Of a stretch of DNA of 36,904 nt, positions 25,001 to 31,799 are shown piece by piece. The notes under the pieces are model-generated. The model searched no databases, was not told the origin of the DNA, and saw nothing but the letters and a program-made list of their open reading frames with translations. Source of the DNA: Deltaproteobacteria bacterium. Its GTDB lineage: Bacteria; Myxococcota_A; Polyangia; HGW-17. How positions within the stretch are numbered: position 1 is the stretch's first letter; the number at the start of each line of letters is the position of its first letter. The translations under genes were made by a program, and so were the position numbers. Location: positions 1 to 36,904 of the forward strand of contig JAQICJ010000236.1 in NCBI GenBank assembly GCA_027858615.1, read 5' to 3'.

Positions 25001-25732
25001 TACAGTGCAGGGAGTACCATATATTTCAATCCCTGGGATTTACCCTTTGATACCTGTTCCAATGGAATTGACAATACTCCTTTTTATCAAGGCAAAAAGC
25101 TGCAAATCACTGATTTCAATGGTAGTAATTTTACTTCCAGATCTCCGGAGTTATTATTGTTGCATCACACAAACATGCTGGGAGCAAGGACCGAAAAACT
25201 TATTCCCGACAACGATTATTTGCAAAGAGAAGAAGTTTTTCTGGAAATGGTGGATGGAACTCAGGTAGTTACAGCAGGTCAGACAATTGAGGCAACTTTT
25301 TTGATTGAAAATAGAGGCGATGAGCCCAGAGATGCAACTTTGATTCTTACTCTCGAAGGAAATGCTGTTTTTGCGGATGTTTTTGCCGAAGATGAGTGTT
25401 TTTCAAGTGAAGATGGGAAAAAGATCTCCTGCTTTCTTGCCCAACTAGCCCCGGCCGAAATTGCTCTCAAAGGATTTTCTGTTCTGGGAGTTGAGCAGGG
25501 AGGATTTTCTCTGGAGGCCAAAGTTTATTCCGGACTGGGATGTATTGCTCCTTCCGGTCAGGTTTCAACTTCCAGAGACTATCTGGTCACTAGAGAAACA
25601 GAATCGGATAGCTCATCTTCTTCAGGATGCAGTTGTAACGCTTTTTCTTCTGAAAAAAGCAATACTTCCCTGCAAATAATAGTTTTATTTCTTTCCTTGA
25701 GTGTTTTGTGGTTTAGAAGATTCAAATTCTGA
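22004..25732 (+). CDS. Lipid-anchored S8 subtilisin-like protease with PA domain and MYXO-CTERM-like tail
   Basis: This 1242-aa surface protease starts with a lipobox, LISC23. An I9-like propeptide (about 65-165) precedes the S8 catalytic domain, with Asp193 (VVDTGID), His266 (NGHGTHVAD) and Ser602 (GSSMSTPHVAG) all present. A PA insert lies at about 430-550 (GKIALLDRGNCKFRVKYEQAE). After residue 680, beta-sandwich Fn3/DUF11-like domains follow. The last 40 residues read as a Ser-run, GCSC, a hydrophobic helix (LQIIVLFLSLSVLWF) and RRFKF, the layout of the MYXO-CTERM sorting signal. The upstream in-frame start at 21986 adds only six residues; I use the ATG at 22004. The stop is 2 bp from that of the convergent lipoprotein gene. 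Confidence 0.9.
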   Translation: MKKKCFSGLYKLFMSWVFFLISCNGGLEGDDEKSLEKHVIFQENLNTATSPLSKSVRVSESKSSQDRKLPKAYFVFLEGEPAVVKWRRYKLPSVKINDYISHLEQKQKKLEMRLKNQRIRVIGSMTRLANLLLVLGNDDDISLAQRFAGVKKIIQAPVYKAAKSDSIPLLGVDQAWSLHSGYTGEGIKVGVVDTGIDYTHAAFGGSTIDYQDNDPELIEAGSFPTARVVGGYDFAGDAYNASDYNNNEPLPDEDPLDCPRPDSNGHGTHVADILAGQGILVDGTSYQGSYQDFSSDIFRTWPGVAPRAQLYALKVFGCSGSTVLTSLALEWAADPNKDGDFSDRLDVINLSLGGTYGSNEGSFEIISNLNALGTVIVAATGNAGSSRTFFTTSAPGIYDPVISVGNSLKTSTLYRKLEVSGWDAPDMALAPAASTPHLSHFGVIKGKLARPLSRDGCTPFKNPDEIKGKIALLDRGNCKFRVKYEQAEVAGALALIVVDNSTQDLPWNMGGVDSSLFGGMIRKTDGDQLHAALDKKFEVEVKIDPRVWFEATLGPNYIYNSSSRGPRLGDLKLKPDLAAPGRSIKAASSGSGFNYTYKTGSSMSTPHVAGAAALMLEKEPELTPFQVKAGLMNTAVQVIDLDGYNFPVSLSGAGRIDILAALDNSVYMHNNNDDLISLSFGFVETKDATVIIKDFIIENQGENQQNYNLFAQLNQNKRGVSTSVYPTYVSLEPGESAPLQLTLEIEPTQFENWQIDNVTPSVVLDNMSRHFIREIDGFVVANPESSNGKVLRLPFHSIIRASSTRKIDNYQGCALSGQDKTDITVSFTENESEIPYESVTSAFVNIPGAVTEELSALGVSICVPPDGNFEKAVLFAGMATNQQWTVPAFGYFGILGLELDTDGDGELDTSVSISSETTADDGDETTNADVFSVRIYSRNTLPVLAAKAPRVNYFEVEKLNTHLHLNNVLVLPIPLSKIGITADSTRLGIQGWTISSEGYYSAGSTIYFNPWDLPFDTCSNGIDNTPFYQGKKLQITDFNGSNFTSRSPELLLLHHTNMLGARTEKLIPDNDYLQREEVFLEMVDGTQVVTAGQTIEATFLIENRGDEPRDATLILTLEGNAVFADVFAEDECFSSEDGKKISCFLAQLAPAEIALKGFSVLGVEQGGFSLEAKVYSGLGCIAPSGQVSTSRDYLVTRETESDSSSSSGCSCNAFSSEKSNTSLQIIVLFLSLSVLWFRRFKF

Positions 25733-25734
25733 AA

Positions 25735-28700
25735 CTATATTTCAGGGGTACAGCAGTTGTTGAGGCAGTAATATCCGGGATCACAGCGAGCAGTGGGACC
25801 ACAATTGTCCATACCATTTGGACATTCGTTGGTTATGCAGTGATCAGGTAATTCTTCCAATGTCATGCCGGGACAAACAATGCACAAGTTGGGATCGCAA
25901 GGTTCTCCGCATTCTGTGCTGGGCGTACAGCGGATGCAGATATCCGGATCGTGGAAAGTGTCGACAGTGCAACCAGGTGAAACAGTTTCAGCTGTAAAGA
26001 TGTTGTCACAGACTCCGTCAACACAGATAGTGCAACAACCCCAGCAGTCACATCCCACTGGCACGTAGGGTTCGCAAAATTGGATACACTCGGCTGGGTT
26101 ATAATGGGGATTGCTTTCATCGTAACAATCGGTGGGAGGATTATCGATACAATATTGATCGTTATTACCGATAAGACAGCATGGATCGAGTTGGCAGCCA
26201 TCATCACCGGCACCACTGTTGCCATCGATAAAACAGTCGTGGTAACCATAAATATCGTTAGGATTATCTCCGGGGATATCGGTTTGGAATTGGCCTTCGT
26301 TGTCATCGGAAGACGAGATACAGGTGGGATCATCGCCATCAATAAGACCATCGCCGTTATTGTCGATGCAGTCGCTGCATTCGGTGCCTCCGTCAGTGCA
26401 ATCGGTAGCCGATACGGTGAGTACTCCCGAAAGAGTGTGATCGTAGGAATCGTTGCCGGCACTGTCGCAATTGCGCCAGGTGAGACCGTCATCCATGGAA
26501 AATCTGTAGGTGTAGTCATAAACACCACCCTCGGGGGTCATGGTGCCAACATATTCATCATAGTCAGTGGCATCGCCGCTGTAGGTGGCATCTATCCAAG
26601 TCCAGGAACTGTCGGGAATTGAATGGCGGGTGCCATAGCCCAACTGACCTGCCAAATCAGTTCCTTGTCCGGCGCTGTCGGTAACTCCTGATTCATAAAC
26701 CTGACCATAGATTTGATCTGTTGACTGGCCAATTTCTATAACCTGTTGCAGGGGACCTGCCAGAATACAGGATTCAACCAGACAGGGTTCATTAAATAGA
26801 CCGGGAGTGCCATAGTCCATTCCGTTATATTGAGAAGGACGGGAAGAACACCAGGATAGTCTCAAATCGTTAAGAATATCGGGACTGAGATCGAGGGCTC
26901 CCGATGACAGGGAGAGAGAATGTCCCGATTGATGTCTCCAGGAGGCATCCCAGGTTACTTGATCGATTAAAATCGGGGTAGCATCGGCACTTTCAATTAT
27001 AATGGTGCCGTTTTCAGAAAGAATGGGCATGGTTGCAAAGAGAATATCTATATTGACATCACCATTGGAAGCTGTTTCATCATTGGGGCCTACAGTAAAG
27101 GAAACTCCGGGCCCTGCCAACATAGTTGGCGAATCCGGAATGGGATAACTGACAGAATCAACGGTGAGGATGGAGCCATTGATCAAAATAGTGGCATCTG
27201 TGGGATTGAATATTTCGAAGTATTGACCGTCAGCTACCAGAGCCAGTTCAGGATTGATCATGATTTCGGAAATTGCCAGGGAGCCGTTGGCAGGGTATTG
27301 GGCTTCCAGACAGGTGTCCGGAGCATTGGGATCTTCCAGGTAGCCACTGTCGCATTTGCAGACGGCATTTTGTGTTTGGGAATTATCCCAGCAGGAGGAA
27401 TTAGGTTGGCAGATGCCTGCATCGAAGATGCCATCACAATTGTTGTCCAGGGAATCGCAGATTTCCAAGGCATCGGGATTGATATCAGGATTTGAGTCGT
27501 TACAATCATCGGAATTGTTGACATAACCCGAAGGAGCGACACAGGCTTCCACCAAGTTGGCGGCATCACCATATCCGTCTCCGTCTGCATCGTAATAGAA
27601 CTCACTCAAGGCGAAGCCGTTGTCGATTACTCCGTTACAATCGTCATCAATGCCATTGCATTCTTCAGTGGCACCGGGGTTAACCAAGTTGTTTTCATCG
27701 TTGCAATCGCCGTAGTCGGTAGCAAAACCGGCTGGCAAAGAGCAAGTTTGGGTGGCATCGGCTGTAAGCCCGTAACCGTCACCATCGTTGTCGCGATAGT
27801 AAGATGTGAGTACACCCTCATCTATTTGACTGTTGCAATTGTTGTCTTTTCCGTCGCAAACTTCGGTATTACCCGGATATTTCTGGTTGTCTCCATCATC
27901 ACAATCACCATTGTCAGTAGCAAAACCGGCCGGAAGAGAACAGGCCTGGGTGGCGTCGGTGGTAAGTCCGTAACCGTCGCCATCGCTGTCGCGATAGTAA
28001 GTTATGAGTACACCCTCATCTATTTGACTGTCGCAATTGTTGTCTTTGCCATCGCAAACCTCGGTATTACCCGGATATTTCTGGTTGTCTCCATCATCAC
28101 AGTCGCCATTGTCAGTAGCAAAACCGGCCGGGAGAGAACAAGCTTCGGAAGTATCGGTAGAAAGTCCGTAATCATCGTCATCGTTGTCGCGATAGTAGGT
28201 TGTGAGTACGCCCTCATCAATTTGACCGTCGCAATTGTTGTCTTTGCTATCGCAGACCTCGGGGTTGCCGGGGAATTTTTCGTTGTCACTGTCATCACAG
28301 TCGCCGATGTTGATCGCAAAACCGGTCGGAAGAGAACAAGCTTGGGTGGCGTCGGTGGTGAGTCCGTAACCGTCACTATCGCTGTCGCGATAATAGGTAT
28401 TGAGCACGCCTTCGTCGGTTTGACCGTCGCAATTGTCATCGAGTCCGTTGCAGGTTTCTGGGGCAGGTAGAACCTCTCCGCTGCAGGAACTCCAACTGCC
28501 GGTGCTGCAAGTTTGTGTGCCTGATGTGCAGATGCCGACACCTTCGGTCCCAGCAGGACCGGGATAGCAGGAGCGTTCCAGATTGTCGTCAATCAGCCCA
28601 TTGCAGTCTTCATCAAGGTTATTGCAAGTTTCTGGTTCCGGAACAACCTGGTTTTGGCAATTGCTCCATTGACCGTCGGTACAAACACTGGTTCCTGTAC

Positions 28701-29274
28701 TGCAACTTCCCTGGCAATCAAAAGTTCCGGAGCCCGGTGAGGTTTCAGTGCAGCCTCCGTCGCCACTGTAACAAACTTCAGTCAACTCTTCGTCGATCTG
28801 TTCGTCGCAATTATTGTCTTTGCCGTCGCAGACTTCAGGATTGCCGGGGAATTTGTCACTATCGTCATCGTCGCAATCGCCGTCGTTTTCGGCAAAGCCC
28901 TCGGGAAGAGCGCAGGCTTCGGTGGCATCGCTGGTGATACCGTAGCCGTCACCATCGTTGTCGCGATAGTAGGTGTTGGCGGCAAGACCTTCATCGATTT
29001 CACCGTCGCAATCGTTGTCGAGATTGTCGCAGCTTTCTTCGGTTTCTTCATAATTTGCTATGCTTGTGTAATCCGGTTCACTCCAGATGAATTCTCCCTC
29101 GGCATTGGTTGTACAAATCTTAACCTGTCCGGTGCAGACACCTGTGGTTTTGGAAGCCAGTGGCGCTTCGCCTTCACAAGTTTGGTTGTTTGTATTGGTG
29201 CTGTCATCATCGCAGGCAGTGATGGAAAAAGAAAAGATAATGAAGAAGGAAAGTAGCAAGAATTTGTTAGACAT
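25735..29274 (-). CDS. Giant MopE-repeat lipoprotein with lamin-tail domain and Cys-rich C-terminus
   Basis: This 1179-aa lipoprotein (lipobox TAC21, then an Asn/Thr linker) contains nine units of the MopE-type putative metal-binding motif, for example VCDGKDNNCDGQIDEG, interleaved with six YYRDxDGDGYG calcium-type loops over about residues 60-610. Four central units repeat every 66 residues with near-identical DNA. A lamin-tail domain (LTD) follows at about 640-800 (GSLAISEIMINPE, QYFEIFNPTD). The remaining 370 residues are Asp- and Cys-rich, with another DNNGDGLIDGDD loop and many CxxC pairs near the end. It is probably an extracellular metal-binding or adhesive protein. I chose the ATG at 29274, preceded by GGTGA, over 29307 because it places the signal peptide correctly. 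Confidence 0.87.
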   Translation of the reverse strand: MSNKFLLLSFFIIFSFSITACDDDSTNTNNQTCEGEAPLASKTTGVCTGQVKICTTNAEGEFIWSEPDYTSIANYEETEESCDNLDNDCDGEIDEGLAANTYYRDNDGDGYGITSDATEACALPEGFAENDGDCDDDDSDKFPGNPEVCDGKDNNCDEQIDEELTEVCYSGDGGCTETSPGSGTFDCQGSCSTGTSVCTDGQWSNCQNQVVPEPETCNNLDEDCNGLIDDNLERSCYPGPAGTEGVGICTSGTQTCSTGSWSSCSGEVLPAPETCNGLDDNCDGQTDEGVLNTYYRDSDSDGYGLTTDATQACSLPTGFAINIGDCDDSDNEKFPGNPEVCDSKDNNCDGQIDEGVLTTYYRDNDDDDYGLSTDTSEACSLPAGFATDNGDCDDGDNQKYPGNTEVCDGKDNNCDSQIDEGVLITYYRDSDGDGYGLTTDATQACSLPAGFATDNGDCDDGDNQKYPGNTEVCDGKDNNCNSQIDEGVLTSYYRDNDGDGYGLTADATQTCSLPAGFATDYGDCNDENNLVNPGATEECNGIDDDCNGVIDNGFALSEFYYDADGDGYGDAANLVEACVAPSGYVNNSDDCNDSNPDINPDALEICDSLDNNCDGIFDAGICQPNSSCWDNSQTQNAVCKCDSGYLEDPNAPDTCLEAQYPANGSLAISEIMINPELALVADGQYFEIFNPTDATILINGSILTVDSVSYPIPDSPTMLAGPGVSFTVGPNDETASNGDVNIDILFATMPILSENGTIIIESADATPILIDQVTWDASWRHQSGHSLSLSSGALDLSPDILNDLRLSWCSSRPSQYNGMDYGTPGLFNEPCLVESCILAGPLQQVIEIGQSTDQIYGQVYESGVTDSAGQGTDLAGQLGYGTRHSIPDSSWTWIDATYSGDATDYDEYVGTMTPEGGVYDYTYRFSMDDGLTWRNCDSAGNDSYDHTLSGVLTVSATDCTDGGTECSDCIDNNGDGLIDGDDPTCISSSDDNEGQFQTDIPGDNPNDIYGYHDCFIDGNSGAGDDGCQLDPCCLIGNNDQYCIDNPPTDCYDESNPHYNPAECIQFCEPYVPVGCDCWGCCTICVDGVCDNIFTAETVSPGCTVDTFHDPDICIRCTPSTECGEPCDPNLCIVCPGMTLEELPDHCITNECPNGMDNCGPTARCDPGYYCLNNCCTPEI
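27700..28450 (-). repeat. 198-bp tandem coding repeats
   Basis: Within the giant MopE lipoprotein gene, equivalent positions recur at exactly 198-bp steps (for example 27823, 28021 and 28219), i.e. 66 codons, with long blocks of identical DNA. About four units are present. The similarity at the DNA level points to recent duplication or gene conversion within the gene. Confidence 0.9.
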
Positions 29275-29298
29275 GAAAATCACCATTCCATTTGAATT

Positions 29299-29317
29299 AG
29301 TTCCCATCCCGGGAACT
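29299..29317 (-). promoter_or_regulatory. Leader hairpin AGTTCCC-ATCCC-GGGAACT
   Basis: Perfect 7-bp arms with a 5-base loop lie between the predicted transcription start and the start codon of the giant lipoprotein gene. The segment TAGTTCCCATCCC (29298-29310) is identical to the left end of repeat copy 1 (20176-20188). The hairpin therefore resembles the two ends of that element joined together. Confidence 0.5.
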
Positions 29318-29320
29318 AGT

Positions 29321-29357
29321 TAGTTATCGCTATATCATAATATTATAGCAATAACTA
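29321..29357 (-). promoter_or_regulatory. 14-bp dyad overlapping the promoter of the giant lipoprotein
   Basis: TAGTTATCGCTATA (29321-29334) and TATAGCAATAACTA (29344-29357) form 14-bp arms with one mismatch and a 9-base centre. The dyad covers the -10 box at 29347-29342 and the predicted start, the usual place for a repressor operator. It could also form a hairpin. Confidence 0.5.
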
Positions 29358-29370
29358 AAATAAACTACAA
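29342..29370 (-). promoter_or_regulatory. Sigma70-like promoter of the giant MopE lipoprotein
   Basis: On the minus strand TTGTAG (29370-29365) is followed after 17 bp by a perfect TATAAT (29347-29342). The predicted start is near 29335, giving a leader of about 60 nt. The -35 box is weak, which fits a regulated promoter. Confidence 0.5.
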
Positions 29371-29540
29371 ACCGATAATCAGAATTAAAAATATATATTT
29401 TTGGATTGGGTAAAAGATATGGGATTGGGAATTTTGGTTAAACTATTTGTGAAATTTTATAACTCGATAAAATAAATCATTGTAAAAGTGCAATATTTCA
29501 CGAATAAATGATTTTCAGCTGGAAAACTTTCAGGTTAGGT

Positions 29541-29568
29541 TTGACATTGGATTCAAAATAGATAGTAT
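29541..29568 (+). promoter_or_regulatory. Candidate sigma70 promoter of the por operon
   Basis: A perfect TTGACA (29541-29546) is followed after 16 bp by TAGTAT (29563-29568), four of six consensus bases. Transcription would start near 29575, about 195 nt before porC. Confidence 0.5.
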
Positions 29569-29579
29569 CGTGAACGCCT

Positions 29580-29703
29580 GATTCAGATCTGTAATATTTT
29601 CAGATCCGAATCTGCCACAGTTGTTCCCAAAGTTTATTTTTTCAAATTTTTAGTTCCTGTCTCTAAATATAGATGATTTCATCCTTAATCAAACAACAGG
29701 AAC
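29580..29703 (+). promoter_or_regulatory. Structured 5' leader of the por operon
   Basis: The first stem pairs GATTCAGATCTG (29580-29591) with CAGATCCGAATC (29601-29612), 12 bp with one mismatch and a 9-base loop. A second stem pairs GTTCCTGT (29653-29660) with ACAGGAAC (29696-29703) and encloses a smaller hairpin, GATGATTTCATC. A short GCG/CGC hairpin lies just before the ribosome site. It matches no riboswitch class that I can recognise. Confidence 0.4.
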
Positions 29704-29769
29704 AGATTTATTCATCATTATTATATGTGGAACACTGACTGGCGCTTAAACGCAGGAAGGAGCAAATGA

Positions 29770-30324
29770 ATGCTTGAATTTAGGTTTCATGGCCGAGGTG
29801 GTCAAGGTTCGGTAACTTCAGCTGAGTTGTTGGCAGTTACTGCAGTGGCTGATGGTAAATTTGCCCAGGCTTTTCCAAGTTTTGGACCGGAAAGACGTGG
29901 AGCACCACTGGAGGCATATGCCAGAGTAAGTGACGAGAAAATCAGAACAAGAAGCAAGGTGTACAAGCCTGAAGTTGTATTAGTTCTGGATTACTCATTA
30001 CTGGCCATCACAGACGTAACCAAAGGGCTCAAAAAAGACGGTCTTCTGATTATATCCACTAATCAGGACGTCGAACAAGTCAGAGAAGAAACCGGTTGGC
30101 AAGGCAGATTAGCCATTGTCGACGGCATCAAAATAGCAATGAAACACATCAAAAGGCCTATCAACAACACTGTTATGCTGGGTGCTCTCATCAAAGCCAG
30201 TAAATGTGTCACCATGAAAAACATGGAAGAGGCTGTACAAAATCGCTTCGGAAGAATTGCAAAAATTAATCAGAATGCAATGGAAGAAGCTTTTGATGTG
30301 GTTACAATCTCGGAGGGCAAATAA
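29770..30324 (+). CDS. porC: Pyruvate:ferredoxin oxidoreductase, gamma subunit
   Basis: This 184-aa subunit belongs to the four-subunit (archaeal-type) 2-oxoacid:ferredoxin oxidoreductases, which convert pyruvate and CoA to acetyl-CoA, CO2 and reduced ferredoxin. The family signature FHGRGGQGSVTSAELLA lies at the N-terminus, followed by FPSFGPERRGAPLEAYARVS and VVLVLD. The complex is cytosolic and oxygen-sensitive. A strong AAGGAG site lies 7 bases before the ATG. It leads a seven-gene operon, and its stop overlaps the next ATG by one base (TAATG). The order gamma-delta-alpha-beta is the usual one. The pyruvate assignment rests mainly on the beta subunit; another 2-oxoacid cannot be fully excluded. 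Confidence 0.92.
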   Translation: MLEFRFHGRGGQGSVTSAELLAVTAVADGKFAQAFPSFGPERRGAPLEAYARVSDEKIRTRSKVYKPEVVLVLDYSLLAITDVTKGLKKDGLLIISTNQDVEQVREETGWQGRLAIVDGIKIAMKHIKRPINNTVMLGALIKASKCVTMKNMEEAVQNRFGRIAKINQNAMEEAFDVVTISEGK

Positions 30325-30620
30325 TGACCAAGAAAAAAGATCCTCTCAAATTAACCTGGAAAGAAATCCCTTTGGGGTTTGTTCACAGTGATTACATGTC
30401 CAGTCTCAAAAACCATACAGGTTCCTGGCGTTCGGAAAGACCTTTGTGGGATGAAGAACAGTGCATCAAATGTGGAGTTTGTGCCATGTTCTGCCCCGAA
30501 GCCTGTATCAAAGAAGATGAAAATGGCTATTTCCATGCAGACCTTGATTATTGCAAGGGTTGTGGAGTATGTGCGCAGGAATGCTGGACTGGATGCATAA
30601 CCATGAAAGCGGAGGAATAA
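30324..30620 (+). CDS. porD: Pyruvate:ferredoxin oxidoreductase, delta (2[4Fe-4S]) subunit
   Basis: This 98-aa ferredoxin-like subunit has two [4Fe-4S] motifs: CIKCGVCAMFCPEAC around residues 49-63 and CKGCGVCAQECWTGC around 79-93. In the second, Trp replaces the usual Pro after the fourth Cys. It carries electrons from the thiamine diphosphate site of the alpha/beta subunits to the acceptor. Here the acceptor may be the downstream NuoE/HydB/HoxU-like module rather than only soluble ferredoxin. The N-terminal 45 residues (LTWKEIPLGFV) match the extension typical of PorD. It overlaps porC by one base and is 3 bp from porA, so translation is tightly coupled. Confidence 0.92.
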   Translation: MTKKKDPLKLTWKEIPLGFVHSDYMSSLKNHTGSWRSERPLWDEEQCIKCGVCAMFCPEACIKEDENGYFHADLDYCKGCGVCAQECWTGCITMKAEE

Positions 30621-30623
30621 TAT

Positions 30624-31796
30624 ATGGGTAAAAGAAAAGGAATAGAAAGTTCAATAGCTTTGGCTGATGCGGCTGCCATGTGCAGAGTAGATGGTATTTC
30701 CGCTTATCCGATTACTCCCCAGACACACATTGTCGAGCACCTTTCAGAATGGGTTAACGACGGCAAACTCGATGCAGAATTTGTCCCTGTTGATTCTGAA
30801 CACAGTGCCATGAGTGCTGCTTGCGGTTTAAGCTCTGTCGGAGCCCGCACCTTCACAGCTACCAGTTCCCAAGGCCTGGCTCTGATGCATGAGATACTTT
30901 TCATAGCCTCATCCATGAGATTTCCAATGGTAATGGCAGTTGCCAATCGTGCTCTCAGCGCTCCCATCAGTATCTGGAATGATCATTCCGATATCATGGC
31001 AGAACGAGACATCGGCTGGATTCAGTTATTTGCCGAAAACGGCCAGGAATGTTTTGATTTGACTCCCCTTTGTTTCAGGGTTTCCGAAGACAAAAGAGTA
31101 GTTCTTCCTTCCCTGTTGAATTTCGACGGGTTTATTGTCAGTCACATGATTGAACCAATCGAATATTGGGATCAGGAACAATTCGACGCATTTTTGCCTC
31201 CCTTTGAGCCTCAAATCAGACTGGATGTCAAAAATCCCACCACCATGGGTGTTGTCGGGGTTCCTGAAATCTATTATGAAACAAAAATGGTTCATCATGA
31301 TGCTCTCAGAAAAGCAAAAGCAGTTGTTAAAGAAGGCTTTGCCGAGCTCGAAAAAACAGTGGGCCGCAAATATGAAGTAGTTGAAAAATACAAAGCTGAC
31401 GATGCTGAAGTTGCCTTGACAATACTCGGTTCCCTGGCTGAAACAGCCATGACCGCTGTTGATAATCTGCGCAAGAAAGGACACAAAGTGGGGCTGGTCA
31501 GGCCGCGCCTCTGGAGACCTTTCCCCGATGAAGAATTCATCGAAGCTGTCAGCAACATTCCTGTTCTGGGAGTAGCTGACCGTGCCTATACTTTCGGGGC
31601 TGCCCATCATCCGGTTGCATCCGAAGTCAAATCAGTTCTGTTCAACGAAGAAAAACGCCCCAAAGTTCTTGAGTTTGTATTGGGAATCGGTGGTCGTGAC
31701 GTTAAAGTTGAAGAGTTCGAAGAAATGTTTATGAAAATGATCAAAGTCAAAGACGGCGCCAAGCCATTTGGCATCGAATATGTGGGAGTGAGGTAA
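30624..31796 (+). CDS. porA: Pyruvate:ferredoxin oxidoreductase, alpha subunit
   Basis: This 390-aa alpha subunit carries the domain I region involved in substrate and thiamine pyrimidine contacts. Family blocks are GISAYPITPQTHIVEHLSEW, FVPVDSEHSAMSAACGLSSVGARTFTATSSQGLALMHE and RFPMVMAVANRALSAPISIWNDHSD. The C-terminal part holds the transketolase C-like domain II (EVALTILGSLAETAMTAVDNLRKKGHKVGLVRPRLWRPFPDEEF). The length and block order are those of PorA, not of the fused single-chain PFOR. Spacing to the neighbouring genes is 3 bp on each side. The protein begins MGKRKG, a commonly short N-terminus. Confidence 0.93.
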   Translation: MGKRKGIESSIALADAAAMCRVDGISAYPITPQTHIVEHLSEWVNDGKLDAEFVPVDSEHSAMSAACGLSSVGARTFTATSSQGLALMHEILFIASSMRFPMVMAVANRALSAPISIWNDHSDIMAERDIGWIQLFAENGQECFDLTPLCFRVSEDKRVVLPSLLNFDGFIVSHMIEPIEYWDQEQFDAFLPPFEPQIRLDVKNPTTMGVVGVPEIYYETKMVHHDALRKAKAVVKEGFAELEKTVGRKYEVVEKYKADDAEVALTILGSLAETAMTAVDNLRKKGHKVGLVRPRLWRPFPDEEFIEAVSNIPVLGVADRAYTFGAAHHPVASEVKSVLFNEEKRPKVLEFVLGIGGRDVKVEEFEEMFMKMIKVKDGAKPFGIEYVGVR

Positions 31797-31799
31797 ATA

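Larger units (their letters stand above)
29371..29769. other. Intergenic/leader region before the por operon
   Basis: I find no protein gene in this stretch. It contains an inverted pair TTTGTGAAAT (29446-29455) and ATTTCACGAA (29495-29504, one mismatch), the por promoter at 29541-29568, and a structured leader of about 195 nt. The promoter and leader are listed separately. Confidence 0.5.

Noticed and set aside
24588-25268. 226-codon plus-strand frame inside the protease gene
   Set aside because: It lies in another frame of a clear S8 protease gene and its translation resembles no protein.
25863-26528. Long alternative frames on both strands within the giant lipoprotein gene
   Set aside because: They arise from the low stop-codon frequency opposite the Asp-rich sequence and have no signal peptide, motif or ribosome site.
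27700-28450. CRISPR-like regular repeats
   Set aside because: The period is 198 bp, in frame with a protein repeat, and there are no short repeats with unrelated spacers.
27748-28470. 240-codon open frame on the plus strand opposite the MopE repeats
   Set aside because: It is a shadow of the repetitive Asp/Asn-rich coding strand; its Ile/Val-rich translation mirrors the 66-codon repeats and has no start signal.
29575-29769. Known riboswitch (TPP) in the por leader
   Set aside because: The enzyme uses thiamine diphosphate, but the conserved THI-box sequences are not present, so no class can be assigned.
29766-29777. Three-codon ORF (ATG AAT GCT TGA) overlapping the porC start
   Set aside because: It is most likely incidental; the strong ribosome site is correctly spaced for porC itself.
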